Assembly: GCA_947178165.1 (NCBI GenBank)
Contig: CAMWXH010000007.1
Location: 1 to 58,022, forward strand
DNA length: 58,022 nt
Origin: an uncultured Porphyromonadaceae bacterium
GTDB lineage: Bacteria > Bacteroidota > Bacteroidia > Bacteroidales > Muribaculaceae
Reading direction: 5' to 3'
Below, in pieces: positions 33,821 through 43,565 of the stretch (within the stretch, counting starts at the first letter, position 1; every line of letters begins with the position of its first letter). Under the pieces are notes generated by a model that saw nothing but the letters and a program-made list of their open reading frames with translations, was not told where the DNA came from and searched no databases. Both the position numbers and the translations under genes were made by a program.

Positions 33821-35236
33821 TTATTTATGACCGCATCCCGTGCCGTCGAAGCAGTGAGTGCAGACCTTGCATTTCGGCAGGCCGATAGCTTCGATAAGAT
33901 TTTCAAGAGTATTAAATTTCAGCGAAGTCAAGCCGAAATTTTCACGCAGAATCTCCACCATCCGGTTATATTCCGGGCTGTCGGTCTGAGCATATTTTTC
34001 AAGATTCTTGTTGGGGTCACCTTCAAGATCCTTGATCACACGTCGTGTGATAAGCTCAAGGTCGCTTTTTGAGGCGGTGAAGTTTACGAAAGGACAGCTA
34101 TAGATCAAGGGTGGGCAAGCTATTCGAATGTGTACCTCTTTTGCGCCATAGTCGTAAAGCACGCGAGTGTTATCGCGAAGCTGGGTGCCCCTCACAATAG
34201 AGTCATCACAAAGCAGAACACGGTTCCCTTTCAGGATGGCTGCATTCGGGATAAGCTTCATTTTTGCAACAAGCTCACGCATATCTTGACGTGGTGGAGT
34301 GAAGCTGCGTGGCCAAGTCGGAGTGTATTTTGAAATTGCCCGAGTGTAGGGCACACCCTTGCCGCAAGCATATCCTAAAGCCATGCCTACCCCTGAATCA
34401 GGGATACCACAAGCGCAATCCACTTCAGTGGAATCTTTTTTACCCATCTCGAACCCGAACCGGAAACGGGCATCTTCCACATTGCGGCCTTCGTATGTCG
34501 ATGTAGGGAAGCCATAATAAACCCAAAGGAATGAACAAACCTGCATCTCCTCGCCCGGTTCTTTCATAACCTCCAGTCCGTCGGCGTGTAGCCTGACAAT
34601 TTCACCGGGACCGAGATCACGCACGATTTCAAAGTCGAGGTTAGGGAAGGCTGTGCTTTCTGAGGTGGCGGCCATAGCGCCCTCTTTTTTACCTATCACA
34701 ATCGGAGTGCGCCCGTAACGGTCGCGGGCTGCAATGATGCCGTCAGTGGTGAGGATAAGCATAGAGCATGAGCCTTTTACCTTCTCATACACATTCTCTA
34801 TTCCTTCGCGGAAAGATTTTTTTTGGTTGATCAGCATTGCCACCAGCTCAGTCTGGTTGGTATATCCTGAAGAAAGTTCGGCAAAATGCTGGTTGCTGTC
34901 GAGCAGTTCCTTTTCAAGTTCCTCGAGATTAAGGATTTTTGCTACAGTGACAATAGCGAAACGTCCCAGATGTGAATTGATCATGATGGGTTGCGCATCG
35001 GTGTCGCTAATAATTCCTATTCCTGAATTGCCGCTGAACTTATCGAGGTCGGGTTCAAATTTCGTGCGGAAATAGGTTGATTGAAGATTGTGGATTGAGC
35101 GGGCAAAGCGTCCTGTCTCCTGATCGTAAGTGGCCATGCCTCCGCGGCGTGTGCCAAGATGTGAATTGTAGTCTGTGCCATAAAACAGATCATTGACACA
35201 CGACTCCTTAGACACGGTTCCAAAGAAACCTCCCAT
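33821..35236 (-). CDS. PurF-like amidophosphoribosyltransferase homologue lacking the N-terminal cysteine
   Basis: A 471-residue two-domain protein like PurF: class II glutaminase domain (about 1-230), then a phosphoribosyltransferase domain whose PRPP loop is LLCDDSIVRGTQ (341-352). Canonical PurF begins MCGI, the Cys being the catalytic nucleophile. Here residue 2 is Gly (MGGFFGTVSK), so glutamine hydrolysis by the usual mechanism is not possible; Cys13 is out of position. Cysteines at 234, 381 and 456/459/462/468 could match the Fe-S ligands of B. subtilis-type PurF. I know similar MGGFFG proteins from other Bacteroidales, so this is a lineage paralogue, not a local mutation. It may use ammonia or be regulatory. 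A TAACTTTG -7 box is at 35269-35276 (minus). Confidence 0.82.
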   Translation of the reverse strand: MGGFFGTVSKESCVNDLFYGTDYNSHLGTRRGGMATYDQETGRFARSIHNLQSTYFRTKFEPDLDKFSGNSGIGIISDTDAQPIMINSHLGRFAIVTVAKILNLEELEKELLDSNQHFAELSSGYTNQTELVAMLINQKKSFREGIENVYEKVKGSCSMLILTTDGIIAARDRYGRTPIVIGKKEGAMAATSESTAFPNLDFEIVRDLGPGEIVRLHADGLEVMKEPGEEMQVCSFLWVYYGFPTSTYEGRNVEDARFRFGFEMGKKDSTEVDCACGIPDSGVGMALGYACGKGVPYTRAISKYTPTWPRSFTPPRQDMRELVAKMKLIPNAAILKGNRVLLCDDSIVRGTQLRDNTRVLYDYGAKEVHIRIACPPLIYSCPFVNFTASKSDLELITRRVIKDLEGDPNKNLEKYAQTDSPEYNRMVEILRENFGLTSLKFNTLENLIEAIGLPKCKVCTHCFDGTGCGHK

Positions 35237-35326
35237 AGAAACTTTTGTTTTTCGTTATTAAGACGCTGCAAAGTTAATAATTTTTTAGTATCCGATACAT
35301 ATTTTTGATGTTAAATAAATAGCGGC

Positions 35327-35358
35327 CTTGTTTAATCGTGAAATTATTTTTAAATTTG
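35327..35358 (+). promoter_or_regulatory. Promoter of the acyltransferase gene
   Basis: CTTG (one mismatch), 20 nt, TAAATTTG (35351-35358). Confidence 0.6.
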
Positions 35359-35377
35359 TGCAAAAGGAGGAATGGCT

Positions 35378-35410
35378 ATGAATTGTATTTCTCTTAAGTT
35401 TCCTTTGTGA
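35378..35410 (+). CDS. Possible 10-codon leader peptide before the acyltransferase
   Basis: AGGAGG (about 35365-35370) is spaced 7 nt from an ATG at 35378. That frame encodes MNCISLKFPL and stops at TGA 35408-35410, whose A begins the acyltransferase ATG (TGATG). The good ribosome site thus serves the mini-ORF, and the acyltransferase would be translated by coupling. Could be chance. Confidence 0.3.
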   Translation: MNCISLKFPL

Positions 35411-36456
35411 TGAGCAGAAGAAATTATTTAAAATTTATAGGCTACTTACAGGTAATAGGAATAATCTTGGTGGTATTGGGGCATTCCTTTCATGAATATC
35501 CCGATGCTCATCATGGTTATAGCCTACTTGTTGTAAGGATGATTTATAGTTTCCACATGCCACTTTTCATATTCATCTCTGGTTTTCTTCTCTATTATGT
35601 AGGTTTTTTAGGGAAAGAGAGGAAACAGACTCCCGGGATATATATCTATCAGAAAATTAAGAGGCTTATTATACCCTACATTGTATTAACGACAGTTACG
35701 TTCCTCCCGCGTGCATCTTTGTCGATGATGGCGGATGATAAGCTTCATACGGACTTGGCTACTTTCTTGAGGTCTTTTTTCTATGGTAACTCTCTTGTCA
35801 TACCTTTTTTTTGGTTCCTTCAGGCCAGTTTTATACTTTTAATTGTTTGTTATTCAATATTATATATTAGTCATCGCACATGTAATGGAGAAAAAGGGGG
35901 GATTATCACCCTTCTTATAATAAGTATTGCATTATATTTTTTGCCTCTGCAGGTCTCGACATTTTGGTCTTTTAACAAAATATGTGCATTAGGAATATAT
36001 TTTGTCATTGGTATCTGTTATGGATACGGATATGAAAGAATTGATCGCATTGTCCCTTGGAACTCGGTAATATTTCTAATAATAATGGGATGTATATGGG
36101 CAGTATCATTTTATTTCACCGAAAATACCGGATGGGTATGGATATGTGCTATGGCGGGAATAATGATGTGCATCTCTTTTGCAAAATTATTGGTGCGTTA
36201 TAAGTTTACTTTCCTTGATCATCTAATAGGGGCAAATTATATCATTTTTCTGTTGTCATGGTATTTTAATATATGTATGCAACAGGTGCTCCATCATTTC
36301 ACAAATTACTATTGGTGGGTATATACGCTCTTGTCATTGTTTTTCGGTATATATGTGCCGTATATATTTTATAGATGGATGGAACGGCATAAAGAGAAGC
36401 ATATTGTAAAGGGATTGGCTTTCTTATTGGGACAGCAATTTAAAAATCGCAGGTAG
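35410..36456 (+). CDS. Acyltransferase-3 family membrane protein
   Basis: A 348-residue protein (ATG 35410; GTG one codon earlier at 35407) with about 10 hydrophobic helices. Family features: GIILVVLGHSFHEY with the conserved His near residue 25, RMIYSFHMPLFIFISGFL in the second helix, and KIKRLIIPYIV. Such proteins move acetyl or other acyl groups onto surface glycans or lipids across the membrane. It points towards the convergent GT2/radical-SAM pair. Codon usage is more AT-rich than the neighbouring housekeeping genes, consistent with an exchangeable surface-glycan locus. Confidence 0.85.
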   Translation: MSRRNYLKFIGYLQVIGIILVVLGHSFHEYPDAHHGYSLLVVRMIYSFHMPLFIFISGFLLYYVGFLGKERKQTPGIYIYQKIKRLIIPYIVLTTVTFLPRASLSMMADDKLHTDLATFLRSFFYGNSLVIPFFWFLQASFILLIVCYSILYISHRTCNGEKGGIITLLIISIALYFLPLQVSTFWSFNKICALGIYFVIGICYGYGYERIDRIVPWNSVIFLIIMGCIWAVSFYFTENTGWVWICAMAGIMMCISFAKLLVRYKFTFLDHLIGANYIIFLLSWYFNICMQQVLHHFTNYYWWVYTLLSLFFGIYVPYIFYRWMERHKEKHIVKGLAFLLGQQFKNRR

Positions 36457-36500
36457 GATATTATTCTAAGGGGAAATGAAGATAATATTGATTTAGTGTG

Positions 36501-37262
36501 TCAGTATCTTTTAGTCCAAAATCGTATAAGGCCGGCAAAATGTTTAAATGCCAGCCGAGAAAGCGGGTTCCGTCTTGTTGTTCTTCTCCAGTCGTGGATG
36601 ATACTGAACTCAGGGAGATAATCTATGGTGAGACCATGTTTTTTCACGCGAGCGCAATAATCTGCATCCTCGGGTCCATAAAAAATCCTCTCATCAAGAG
36701 GTCCGACAATATCATAAGTAGTTTTCCTCATCATCTGGCAAGCTCCGATAACATACCAAGGGTGACGTTTCTTCATCTCCTGGTGTTCACTATTAAGTTC
36801 CTTGCCCGGACGGAATATATGAGAAAGTTTTAACCATAATCCCGGATAGGGCTTGGCGCTTGACTGCAGTTCTCCTTCCGGGGAGAAAAGAGCCGGTGCG
36901 CAGATTCCACAAGAATGGTTAGAAATAATGTATTCAAGCAATCCGTCTATGGCTTCCTGTGTGATTATAGTGTCATTATCGAGTATCAGCAGGCAATCCG
37001 CCTCGCAACTTCTCAATCCAATATTTCTGCCGGTTGCAACTCCTCGGTTTTCATCCAGCTTTATTATCCTTATTCTGCCCTCTATATAAGGATCTTTTTT
37101 TAATCTGTTTCGAATAGCTTGCTCCGTCCCGTCAGTAGATCCGTTATCCACAATCACCGCTTCGACATCGATATGTGATGATAGATAAGGTATTAGGGAT
37201 TCCAGAAGCCGGAGAGTATGTGTTTTCTGGTTACAAGTGAGGATGACAATGCTCAATAACAT
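36501..37262 (-). CDS. Family 2 glycosyltransferase
   Basis: A 253-residue GT-A glycosyltransferase: LSIVILTCNQ start, VIVDNGSTDGTEQ (about 36-48), DENRGVATGRNIGL and the metal-binding LILDNDT (about 92-98). The C-terminal part has GPEDADYCARVKKHG, typical of rhamnosyltransferase-like GT2 enzymes. No transmembrane segment, so probably a cytoplasmic enzyme adding a sugar to a lipid-linked glycan. Shares one base with the upstream radical SAM gene, so the two are translationally coupled. Confidence 0.9.
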   Translation of the reverse strand: MLLSIVILTCNQKTHTLRLLESLIPYLSSHIDVEAVIVDNGSTDGTEQAIRNRLKKDPYIEGRIRIIKLDENRGVATGRNIGLRSCEADCLLILDNDTIITQEAIDGLLEYIISNHSCGICAPALFSPEGELQSSAKPYPGLWLKLSHIFRPGKELNSEHQEMKKRHPWYVIGACQMMRKTTYDIVGPLDERIFYGPEDADYCARVKKHGLTIDYLPEFSIIHDWRRTTRRNPLSRLAFKHFAGLIRFWTKRY

Positions 37263-38713
37263 CAGTGGAAAAGTTTTATACGTAATGCTTTTGCGGCGGC
37301 TTTAAATTCATCCCATGACGTGAATCTCCTTATTTGTTTCCAAATAAACGAAGGCGTAAGGAAATATTGAAGATTATTACGGAAAAGAAGTCGTTCCATC
37401 TCCTCTGCAGATATATTGGGAAGATTGAGGATGGAATCATGTTGTACATCAGTTGGACGATATTCCCCACCTTTTATCCAGCCGTTCTCCTTACAAACCT
37501 TATAATAGTCGGTTCCAGGGAAGGGAGAGACAATGTTGAACATCACTTGATCCACTTTAAGTCGCTTTGCTTCGCGAAGAGTGTGACGCACCGTCTCCCG
37601 TGTTTCAAGAGGGGAAGAGCCAATAAGCACATTAAGCTTGACAGGGACGTTATATTTCTTTAACAATCCAACAGCTCTGTAAATGTCTTCAGGTTTTATT
37701 CCTTTGCGGATATAGTCAAGTATGCCGGGATCGAAAGACTCTATACCAAGGTCAACATATTTACAACCGCTTTCTCCCAAAATACGGGCTATAGGCTCTG
37801 TGATCGCGTCAACTCTTGCTTGACATCCCCATATCAGACCATGCTTGCGCATGATACGGCATATTTCTGATGTTCTTTCCTCGTTCCATATAAAGTTATC
37901 GTCCATAAAACCAATGGCTTTATAACCCTGTTCTGCCAACATGTCAATTTCCTGCTCGATACTGTTGATAGAACGGAAGCCGATGGTGGGTTTGCGTCCC
38001 GGATGGTCTCTGGAAAATTCAATTTCGCGTGCGAAGGTAAGCGATGATGGCACGCAATATATGCACCGATATGGACAATTGCGTGAGGTGAACATCGTGG
38101 TGTAGGGGCCTGTCTTGAGCTTAGGGTTGTGATAAGTCTGATTTCCGAGAAGGTCTCGAGCTGGGAAGGGAAGTGAATCAAGATCAGGGTTAAGAGGCCT
38201 AGAGGAATTGTTGACTATCGCCCCATTATTATCCATATAGCTTAATCCTTTTATTTGGGAAAGTGATAGATCAGAGTTTAGCTCAAAATATCTCAGTAGT
38301 TCAATAAGGGTCAATTCCGGCTCCCCACGTAACACATAAATGTGTTTATCGGTGAGTACTTTATTAACATAGTGTGTAGCCCCTGGGCCAAGTAGTAAAA
38401 TTGGTGTTTCAGGATGATTGATTCTTATGTGGCGAATAGCCTCAATGTCTGATTCTAAGGAAAGATTCACAATCCAGATGGCGTATGCATCAGACTTGTC
38501 ATTTGCCAGGAAGGAATCAAAGTTCACACCTCGTTTGCTATTGAAAACAAAATCTTCGAACGCTACCTCACAGCCACCTAGTTCGCGTGCGGTTGCCGCC
38601 GCTGTAAGTTCGTAAATATTAATCATCGGATACACAACACGAGTGCAACCGGCTGAGCGCTCAGCCGGATATTTGTTGTCATAGCAAGGGGGAACAAGAA
38701 AAGTAAGTTTCAT
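37262..38713 (-). CDS. B12-binding-domain radical SAM protein
   Basis: A 483-residue protein. N-terminal cobalamin-binding-like Rossmann domain (about 1-150; YAIWIVNLSLESDIEAIRHIR, PILLLGPGATHYV), lacking an obvious DxHxxG motif. The radical SAM core follows, with the cluster cysteines at 213, 217 and 220 (CPYRCIYC), GFMDDNFIWN and YVDLGIESFDPGIL. This class methylates or rearranges unactivated carbons, e.g. in lipids or secondary metabolites; the substrate is unknown. Coupling to a glycosyltransferase suggests modification of a surface glycan or lipid. Confidence 0.88.
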   Translation of the reverse strand: MKLTFLVPPCYDNKYPAERSAGCTRVVYPMINIYELTAAATARELGGCEVAFEDFVFNSKRGVNFDSFLANDKSDAYAIWIVNLSLESDIEAIRHIRINHPETPILLLGPGATHYVNKVLTDKHIYVLRGEPELTLIELLRYFELNSDLSLSQIKGLSYMDNNGAIVNNSSRPLNPDLDSLPFPARDLLGNQTYHNPKLKTGPYTTMFTSRNCPYRCIYCVPSSLTFAREIEFSRDHPGRKPTIGFRSINSIEQEIDMLAEQGYKAIGFMDDNFIWNEERTSEICRIMRKHGLIWGCQARVDAITEPIARILGESGCKYVDLGIESFDPGILDYIRKGIKPEDIYRAVGLLKKYNVPVKLNVLIGSSPLETRETVRHTLREAKRLKVDQVMFNIVSPFPGTDYYKVCKENGWIKGGEYRPTDVQHDSILNLPNISAEEMERLLFRNNLQYFLTPSFIWKQIRRFTSWDEFKAAAKALRIKLFH

Positions 38714-38849
38714 AGATTTATAACGTGATTCGGATCTATATTATTGCTAATGGATAATTGGATTATTACCATGCCCTGCTTCTCAGTCCCAAATGATTGC
38801 CAACTTCATTATAAAAATAAGTTAAAAATCAGATGGGTGACATAAAAAT

Positions 38850-38880
38850 TTTGCTATGTCGGCAGAATTTATTAATTTTG
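38850..38880 (+). promoter_or_regulatory. Promoter of the rplM-rpsI operon
   Basis: TTTG (38850-38853), exactly 19 nt, TAATTTTG (38873-38880): a perfect consensus match. Confidence 0.8.
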
Positions 38881-38885
38881 CGAGC

Positions 38886-38970
38886 CGATTATATCCAGTT
38901 TTAATCACCGTGCGGTATCCCGGAAAGGGTTTTGGCCGACCCCGAAGGTAGTTCCGGCGGTATATAACTA
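38886..38970 (+). promoter_or_regulatory. Structured leader upstream of rplM
   Basis: About 100 nt between the predicted start and the GTG of rplM. CCGGAA (38920-38925) pairs with TTCCGG (38952-38957), enclosing GGGT/ACCC (38927-38930, 38939-38942). A small ACCGTGCGGT hairpin precedes it (38907-38916). This fits an autoregulatory ribosomal-protein leader that L13 might bind; inference. Confidence 0.5.
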
Positions 38971-38991
38971 ACATTTAACCAATATTTTAAA

Positions 38992-39471
38992 GTGGATACA
39001 TTAAGCTATAAAACGCTATCAGCCACCCCGGAGACAATCCAGAAGAATTGGGTGGTTATCGATGCGGAGGGCCTCGTGCTCGGCCGCGTATGCTCTGAGA
39101 TCGCAAAGATTCTCCGTGGCAAAAACAAACCTTCATTCACTCCCAACCTCGACTGCGGCGACAACGTGATCGTTATCAATGCCGATAAAGTTGTCCTCAA
39201 TGGCGACAAGATGTCGAAGCGTGAGTATCTCCGTTACACAGGCTATCCCGGCGGTCAGCGCAGCTACACTCCCGGCGACCTCATGGAGAAGAGTTTCAAG
39301 AAGACCATAAAGCCCGGTCGTCATCCCCTTTTCATCAAGGTGGTAAAAGGCATGCTTCCCAAAACAAAACTTGGTGCAGCTCAGCTCAACAACCTTTATG
39401 TTTATAACGGCAGCGAGCATCCTTTCGAGGCAATGAATCCCACAGTAATCGATCTCAAAATTAAGAAATAA
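38992..39471 (+). CDS. rplM: Ribosomal protein L13
   Basis: A 159-residue uL13. Start GTG at 38992 encoding MDTLSYKT, the usual Bacteroidetes beginning. Core: WVVIDAEGLVLGRVCSEIAKILRGKNKPSFTPNLDCGD then YTGYPGG, and a C-terminal GMLPK motif (KGMLPKTKLG). Large-subunit assembly protein. First gene of the operon, with rpsI 5 bp downstream. Confidence 0.96.
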   Translation: MDTLSYKTLSATPETIQKNWVVIDAEGLVLGRVCSEIAKILRGKNKPSFTPNLDCGDNVIVINADKVVLNGDKMSKREYLRYTGYPGGQRSYTPGDLMEKSFKKTIKPGRHPLFIKVVKGMLPKTKLGAAQLNNLYVYNGSEHPFEAMNPTVIDLKIKK

Positions 39472-39476
39472 GGAAG

Positions 39477-39863
39477 ATGGAAAAAATTAATGCAATTGGT
39501 CGCCGCAAGGCAGCTGTAGCCCGTGTTTATCTCACAGAGGGTAACGGTAACATCGTTATCGACAAGCGTCCGCTTGAGGTTTATTTTCCCTCTTCAATCC
39601 TTCAGTATGTAGTGAAGCAACCTCTTCTCACTCTCGATTGCGTAGAGAAGTATGACATCGTTGCTCACCTCGACGGCGGCGGCTATAAAGGCCAGGCAGA
39701 GGCTCTCCGTCTCGCTATCGCCCGTGCCCTCGTTAAAATCAATCCCGAAGACAAGCCGGCCCTTCGTGCGGAAGGTTTCATGACTCGCGACCCGCGTGCC
39801 GTAGAGCGTAAGAAACCCGGTCAGCCCAAGGCCCGTAAGCGCTTCCAGTTCAGCAAGCGTTAA
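39477..39863 (+). CDS. rpsI: Ribosomal protein S9
   Basis: A 128-residue uS9: AIGRRKAAVARVYL at the start, GGGYKGQAEALRLAIARAL in the middle, and the basic C-terminal tail ending KARKRFQFSKR that reaches the P-site tRNA. Classic rplM-rpsI pair, co-transcribed. Confidence 0.97.
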   Translation: MEKINAIGRRKAAVARVYLTEGNGNIVIDKRPLEVYFPSSILQYVVKQPLLTLDCVEKYDIVAHLDGGGYKGQAEALRLAIARALVKINPEDKPALRAEGFMTRDPRAVERKKPGQPKARKRFQFSKR

Positions 39864-39897
39864 TCTGTATATTATTCATATATCTTCAAGATTATCG

Positions 39898-39990
39898 GCA
39901 CTGAACAAAAAATCTCACTCCTCTATGCTCTCCTCGGTGTTTAGTATCTAAATCCACGAGATGGACACGTTCCCTACCCGCGGATTGTAA
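39898..39990 (+). promoter_or_regulatory. Structured region upstream of rpsB
   Basis: The 167-nt rpsI-rpsB gap contains two helices: ACTGAACA (39900-39907) with TGTTTAGT (39938-39945), and AATCC-CG (39951 on) with CGCGGATT (39979-39986). It may be an S2 leader; no match to a named motif is claimed. Confidence 0.4.
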
Positions 39991-40030
39991 AATCAGAAGA
40001 ACGTAAACAAAAAAAAGAAAAGAAAAAAGA

Positions 40031-40867
40031 ATGGCAACACCAACATTCGATCAGCTCCTTGAGGCAGGATGTCATTTCGGACACCTCAAACGCAAATGGA
40101 ATCCCGCAATGGCTCCCTACATTTTCATGGAGCGCAATGGTATCCACATCATAGATCTTTATAAGACAGCAGCCAAGATTGAAGAGGCTTCTCAGGCACT
40201 CCGTCAGATTGCAAAGAGCGGCAAGAAGGTTCTCTTCGTGGCTACTAAGAAACAGGCCAAAGAAGCTATCGCCAACAAAGCTAAGGAAATCAATATGCCA
40301 TACGTGATTGAGCGCTGGCCCGGCGGTATGCTTACCAACTTCCCCACTATCCGCAAAGCAGTCAAGAAGATGACTACCATCGACAAGATGCTTAAGGATG
40401 GCACTTTCGACAATCTCTCAAAGCGCGAGAAACTTCAGATCACTCGTCAGCGCGCAAAACTTGAGAAAAACCTTGGTTCTATCGCCGACCTCGGTCGTCT
40501 TCCGTCAGCTCTCTTCGTGGTTGACGTCATGAAAGAGCACATTGCAGTTGCAGAGGCAAAACGCCTTGGCATACCTGTGTTCGCAATCGTCGATACAAAC
40601 TCTAATCCTGATGACGTTGATTTCGTGATCCCGGCAAATGATGACGCATCAAAGAGCATCGAGGTTATCCTTGAGGCTGTTTGCGGTGCTATGGCAGAGG
40701 GTCTCGAAGAGCGCAAGGTAGAGAAAGTTGACGCACCTGAAGAGAAAGAAGATGGTGAGGCTCCCGCAGCCGGCAAGCGTCGTCGCGTTCGTCGTAATGA
40801 AGAGCGTGCCGCAGCTCCCGTTGAGGCTGAGGTTGAAGTGAAGGAAGAAGTTAAAGAAGCTGAGTAA
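40031..40867 (+). CDS. rpsB: Ribosomal protein S2
   Basis: A 278-residue uS2: LLEAGCHFGHLKRKWNPAMAPYIF, GIHIIDLYKT, RWPGGMLTNFPTI and PVFAIVDTNSNPDDVDFVIPANDDA. The C-terminus (about 235-278) is a Glu/Ala/Lys-rich extension beyond the core, as in many Bacteroidetes. Followed by tsf with a possible attenuator hairpin between. Confidence 0.96.
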   Translation: MATPTFDQLLEAGCHFGHLKRKWNPAMAPYIFMERNGIHIIDLYKTAAKIEEASQALRQIAKSGKKVLFVATKKQAKEAIANKAKEINMPYVIERWPGGMLTNFPTIRKAVKKMTTIDKMLKDGTFDNLSKREKLQITRQRAKLEKNLGSIADLGRLPSALFVVDVMKEHIAVAEAKRLGIPVFAIVDTNSNPDDVDFVIPANDDASKSIEVILEAVCGAMAEGLEERKVEKVDAPEEKEDGEAPAAGKRRRVRRNEERAAAPVEAEVEVKEEVKEAE

Positions 40868-40880
40868 TTCAGATCTCTTA

Positions 40881-40928
40881 TAAGCGGCTTTCCTTTATAG
40901 ATATTAAAGGGTAGCCGCTTTTCTCTTT
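40881..40928 (+). terminator. Attenuator-like hairpin between rpsB and tsf
   Basis: AAGCGGCT pairs with AGCCGCTT, with an inner CCTTT/AAAGG stem, then TTCTCTTTT. Possibly a partial terminator lowering tsf relative to rpsB. Confidence 0.55.
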
Positions 40929-40961
40929 TAAAGAATATTATTTTTATAAGAATATACTGAA

Positions 40962-41954
40962 ATGGCAGTAAGCATAGAAGATATCAAGAAATTGCGCCAC
41001 ATGACCGGCGCAGGTATGATGGATTGCAAGAATGCACTCGCTGAGACTGATGGCGACATTCAGGCTGCAATCGAAATCATCCGTAAGAAAGGTCAGGCTG
41101 TAGCGGCAAAACGCGAAGACCGTCAGGCAGCCGAAGGTTGTGTTCTCTCAGGCGTTAAGCCAGGTTTTGCAGCTATCGTTGCTTTGAAATGTGAGACTGA
41201 CTTCGTTGCAAAGAACGAGTCTTTCCGCGCCCTTACAAAGAAGATCCTTGACGCAGCTGTTGAAGCTGGCGCAAAGTCTCTCGACGAAGTTAAGGCTCTT
41301 AGCCTTGACGGCCGCACAGTTGAGGAACATATCACCGATGAGATCGGCAAGACAGGTGAGAAGATGGAACTTGGTGCTTACGAATGCATCGAGGCCGCTT
41401 CTGTTGCAGGCTACGATCACCTCGGCAATAAGCTTGCTACAATCGTAGGTTTCAACCTCGATAATGTACCCACTGAAGTAGGCAAGGAGATTGCAATGCA
41501 GGTTGCTGCAATGAATCCTGTGGCTGTTGCTCGTGAGGACGTTCCTGCAAACCTTATCGAGGAGGAGAAGAATGTTGCTATCGAAAAGACCAAGCAGGAG
41601 CAGGTTCTTAAGGCTGTTGAAGGCGCACTCCGCAAGGCCGGCTTGAATCCTAACCACTTCGATACAGATGAGCACATCTCTTCTAACGTGACCAAAGGCT
41701 GGATCACAGAAGAGGAGGCCGCTAAGGGGCGTGCAATCATCGCTGAGGTTTCTGAGCAGAAGGCCGGTAACCTTCCCGAGCAGATGATTGAGAACATCGT
41801 TAAGGGTCGTATCAACAAGTACTACAAAGAGAACTGTCTTCTTGAGCAGGCATACACTCGCGACGCATCTCTTACTGTAGGCCAGTATCTCGACAAAGAG
41901 ATGAAGGGTCTCGTAGTAGTAGGCTTCAAGCGTGTAAACCTCAACGAGGATTAA
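40962..41954 (+). CDS. tsf: Elongation factor Ts
   Basis: A 330-residue EF-Ts: IKKLRHMTGAGMMDCKNAL (UBA-like start), the TDFVAKNE motif that contacts EF-Tu (FVALKCETDFVAKNESF-like region near residue 75), and IAMQVAAMNP. It recycles EF-Tu-GDP. Ends before a very strong terminator. Confidence 0.96.
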   Translation: MAVSIEDIKKLRHMTGAGMMDCKNALAETDGDIQAAIEIIRKKGQAVAAKREDRQAAEGCVLSGVKPGFAAIVALKCETDFVAKNESFRALTKKILDAAVEAGAKSLDEVKALSLDGRTVEEHITDEIGKTGEKMELGAYECIEAASVAGYDHLGNKLATIVGFNLDNVPTEVGKEIAMQVAAMNPVAVAREDVPANLIEEEKNVAIEKTKQEQVLKAVEGALRKAGLNPNHFDTDEHISSNVTKGWITEEEAAKGRAIIAEVSEQKAGNLPEQMIENIVKGRINKYYKENCLLEQAYTRDASLTVGQYLDKEMKGLVVVGFKRVNLNED

Positions 41955-41966
41955 TCAGAATATAAT

Positions 41967-42019
41967 ATCCAAATAAAAAGTGGCATTTCTGGAATGGAAA
42001 TGCCACTTTTTATTTGGAT
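41967..42019 (+). terminator. Long perfect terminator hairpin after tsf
   Basis: A perfect 23-bp stem (41967-41989 with 41997-42019) around a 7-nt loop TGGAATG; the right arm contains the T run. Confidence 0.85.
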
Positions 42020-42062
42020 GCTTTTATGGTGGGATAGGTATGTCTAAATTTATTCATGACAA

Positions 42063-42092
42063 AAAAAGCCGGTGCGTTCAACACACCGGCTT
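42063..42092 (-). terminator. Terminator of eno
   Basis: AAAGCCGGTG pairs with CACCGGCTTT; the minus strand continues with TTTTTTT. Confidence 0.8.
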
Positions 42093-42113
42093 TCTTGATT
42101 ATTACAATTCTTA

Positions 42114-43421
<1,308 letters not shown>

Positions 43422-43565
43422 TTAAATAATTATAAGTAAGATTATTTCTGTATCTATTATTTAGGGTCATTGACAAAGGGGAAACCTATCAGGGCATATA
43501 ATCTCCTTTACCATTGCAAAGTTAACAATAATTTCCCGATTTTGCATTATTCCAACGGATTATAT

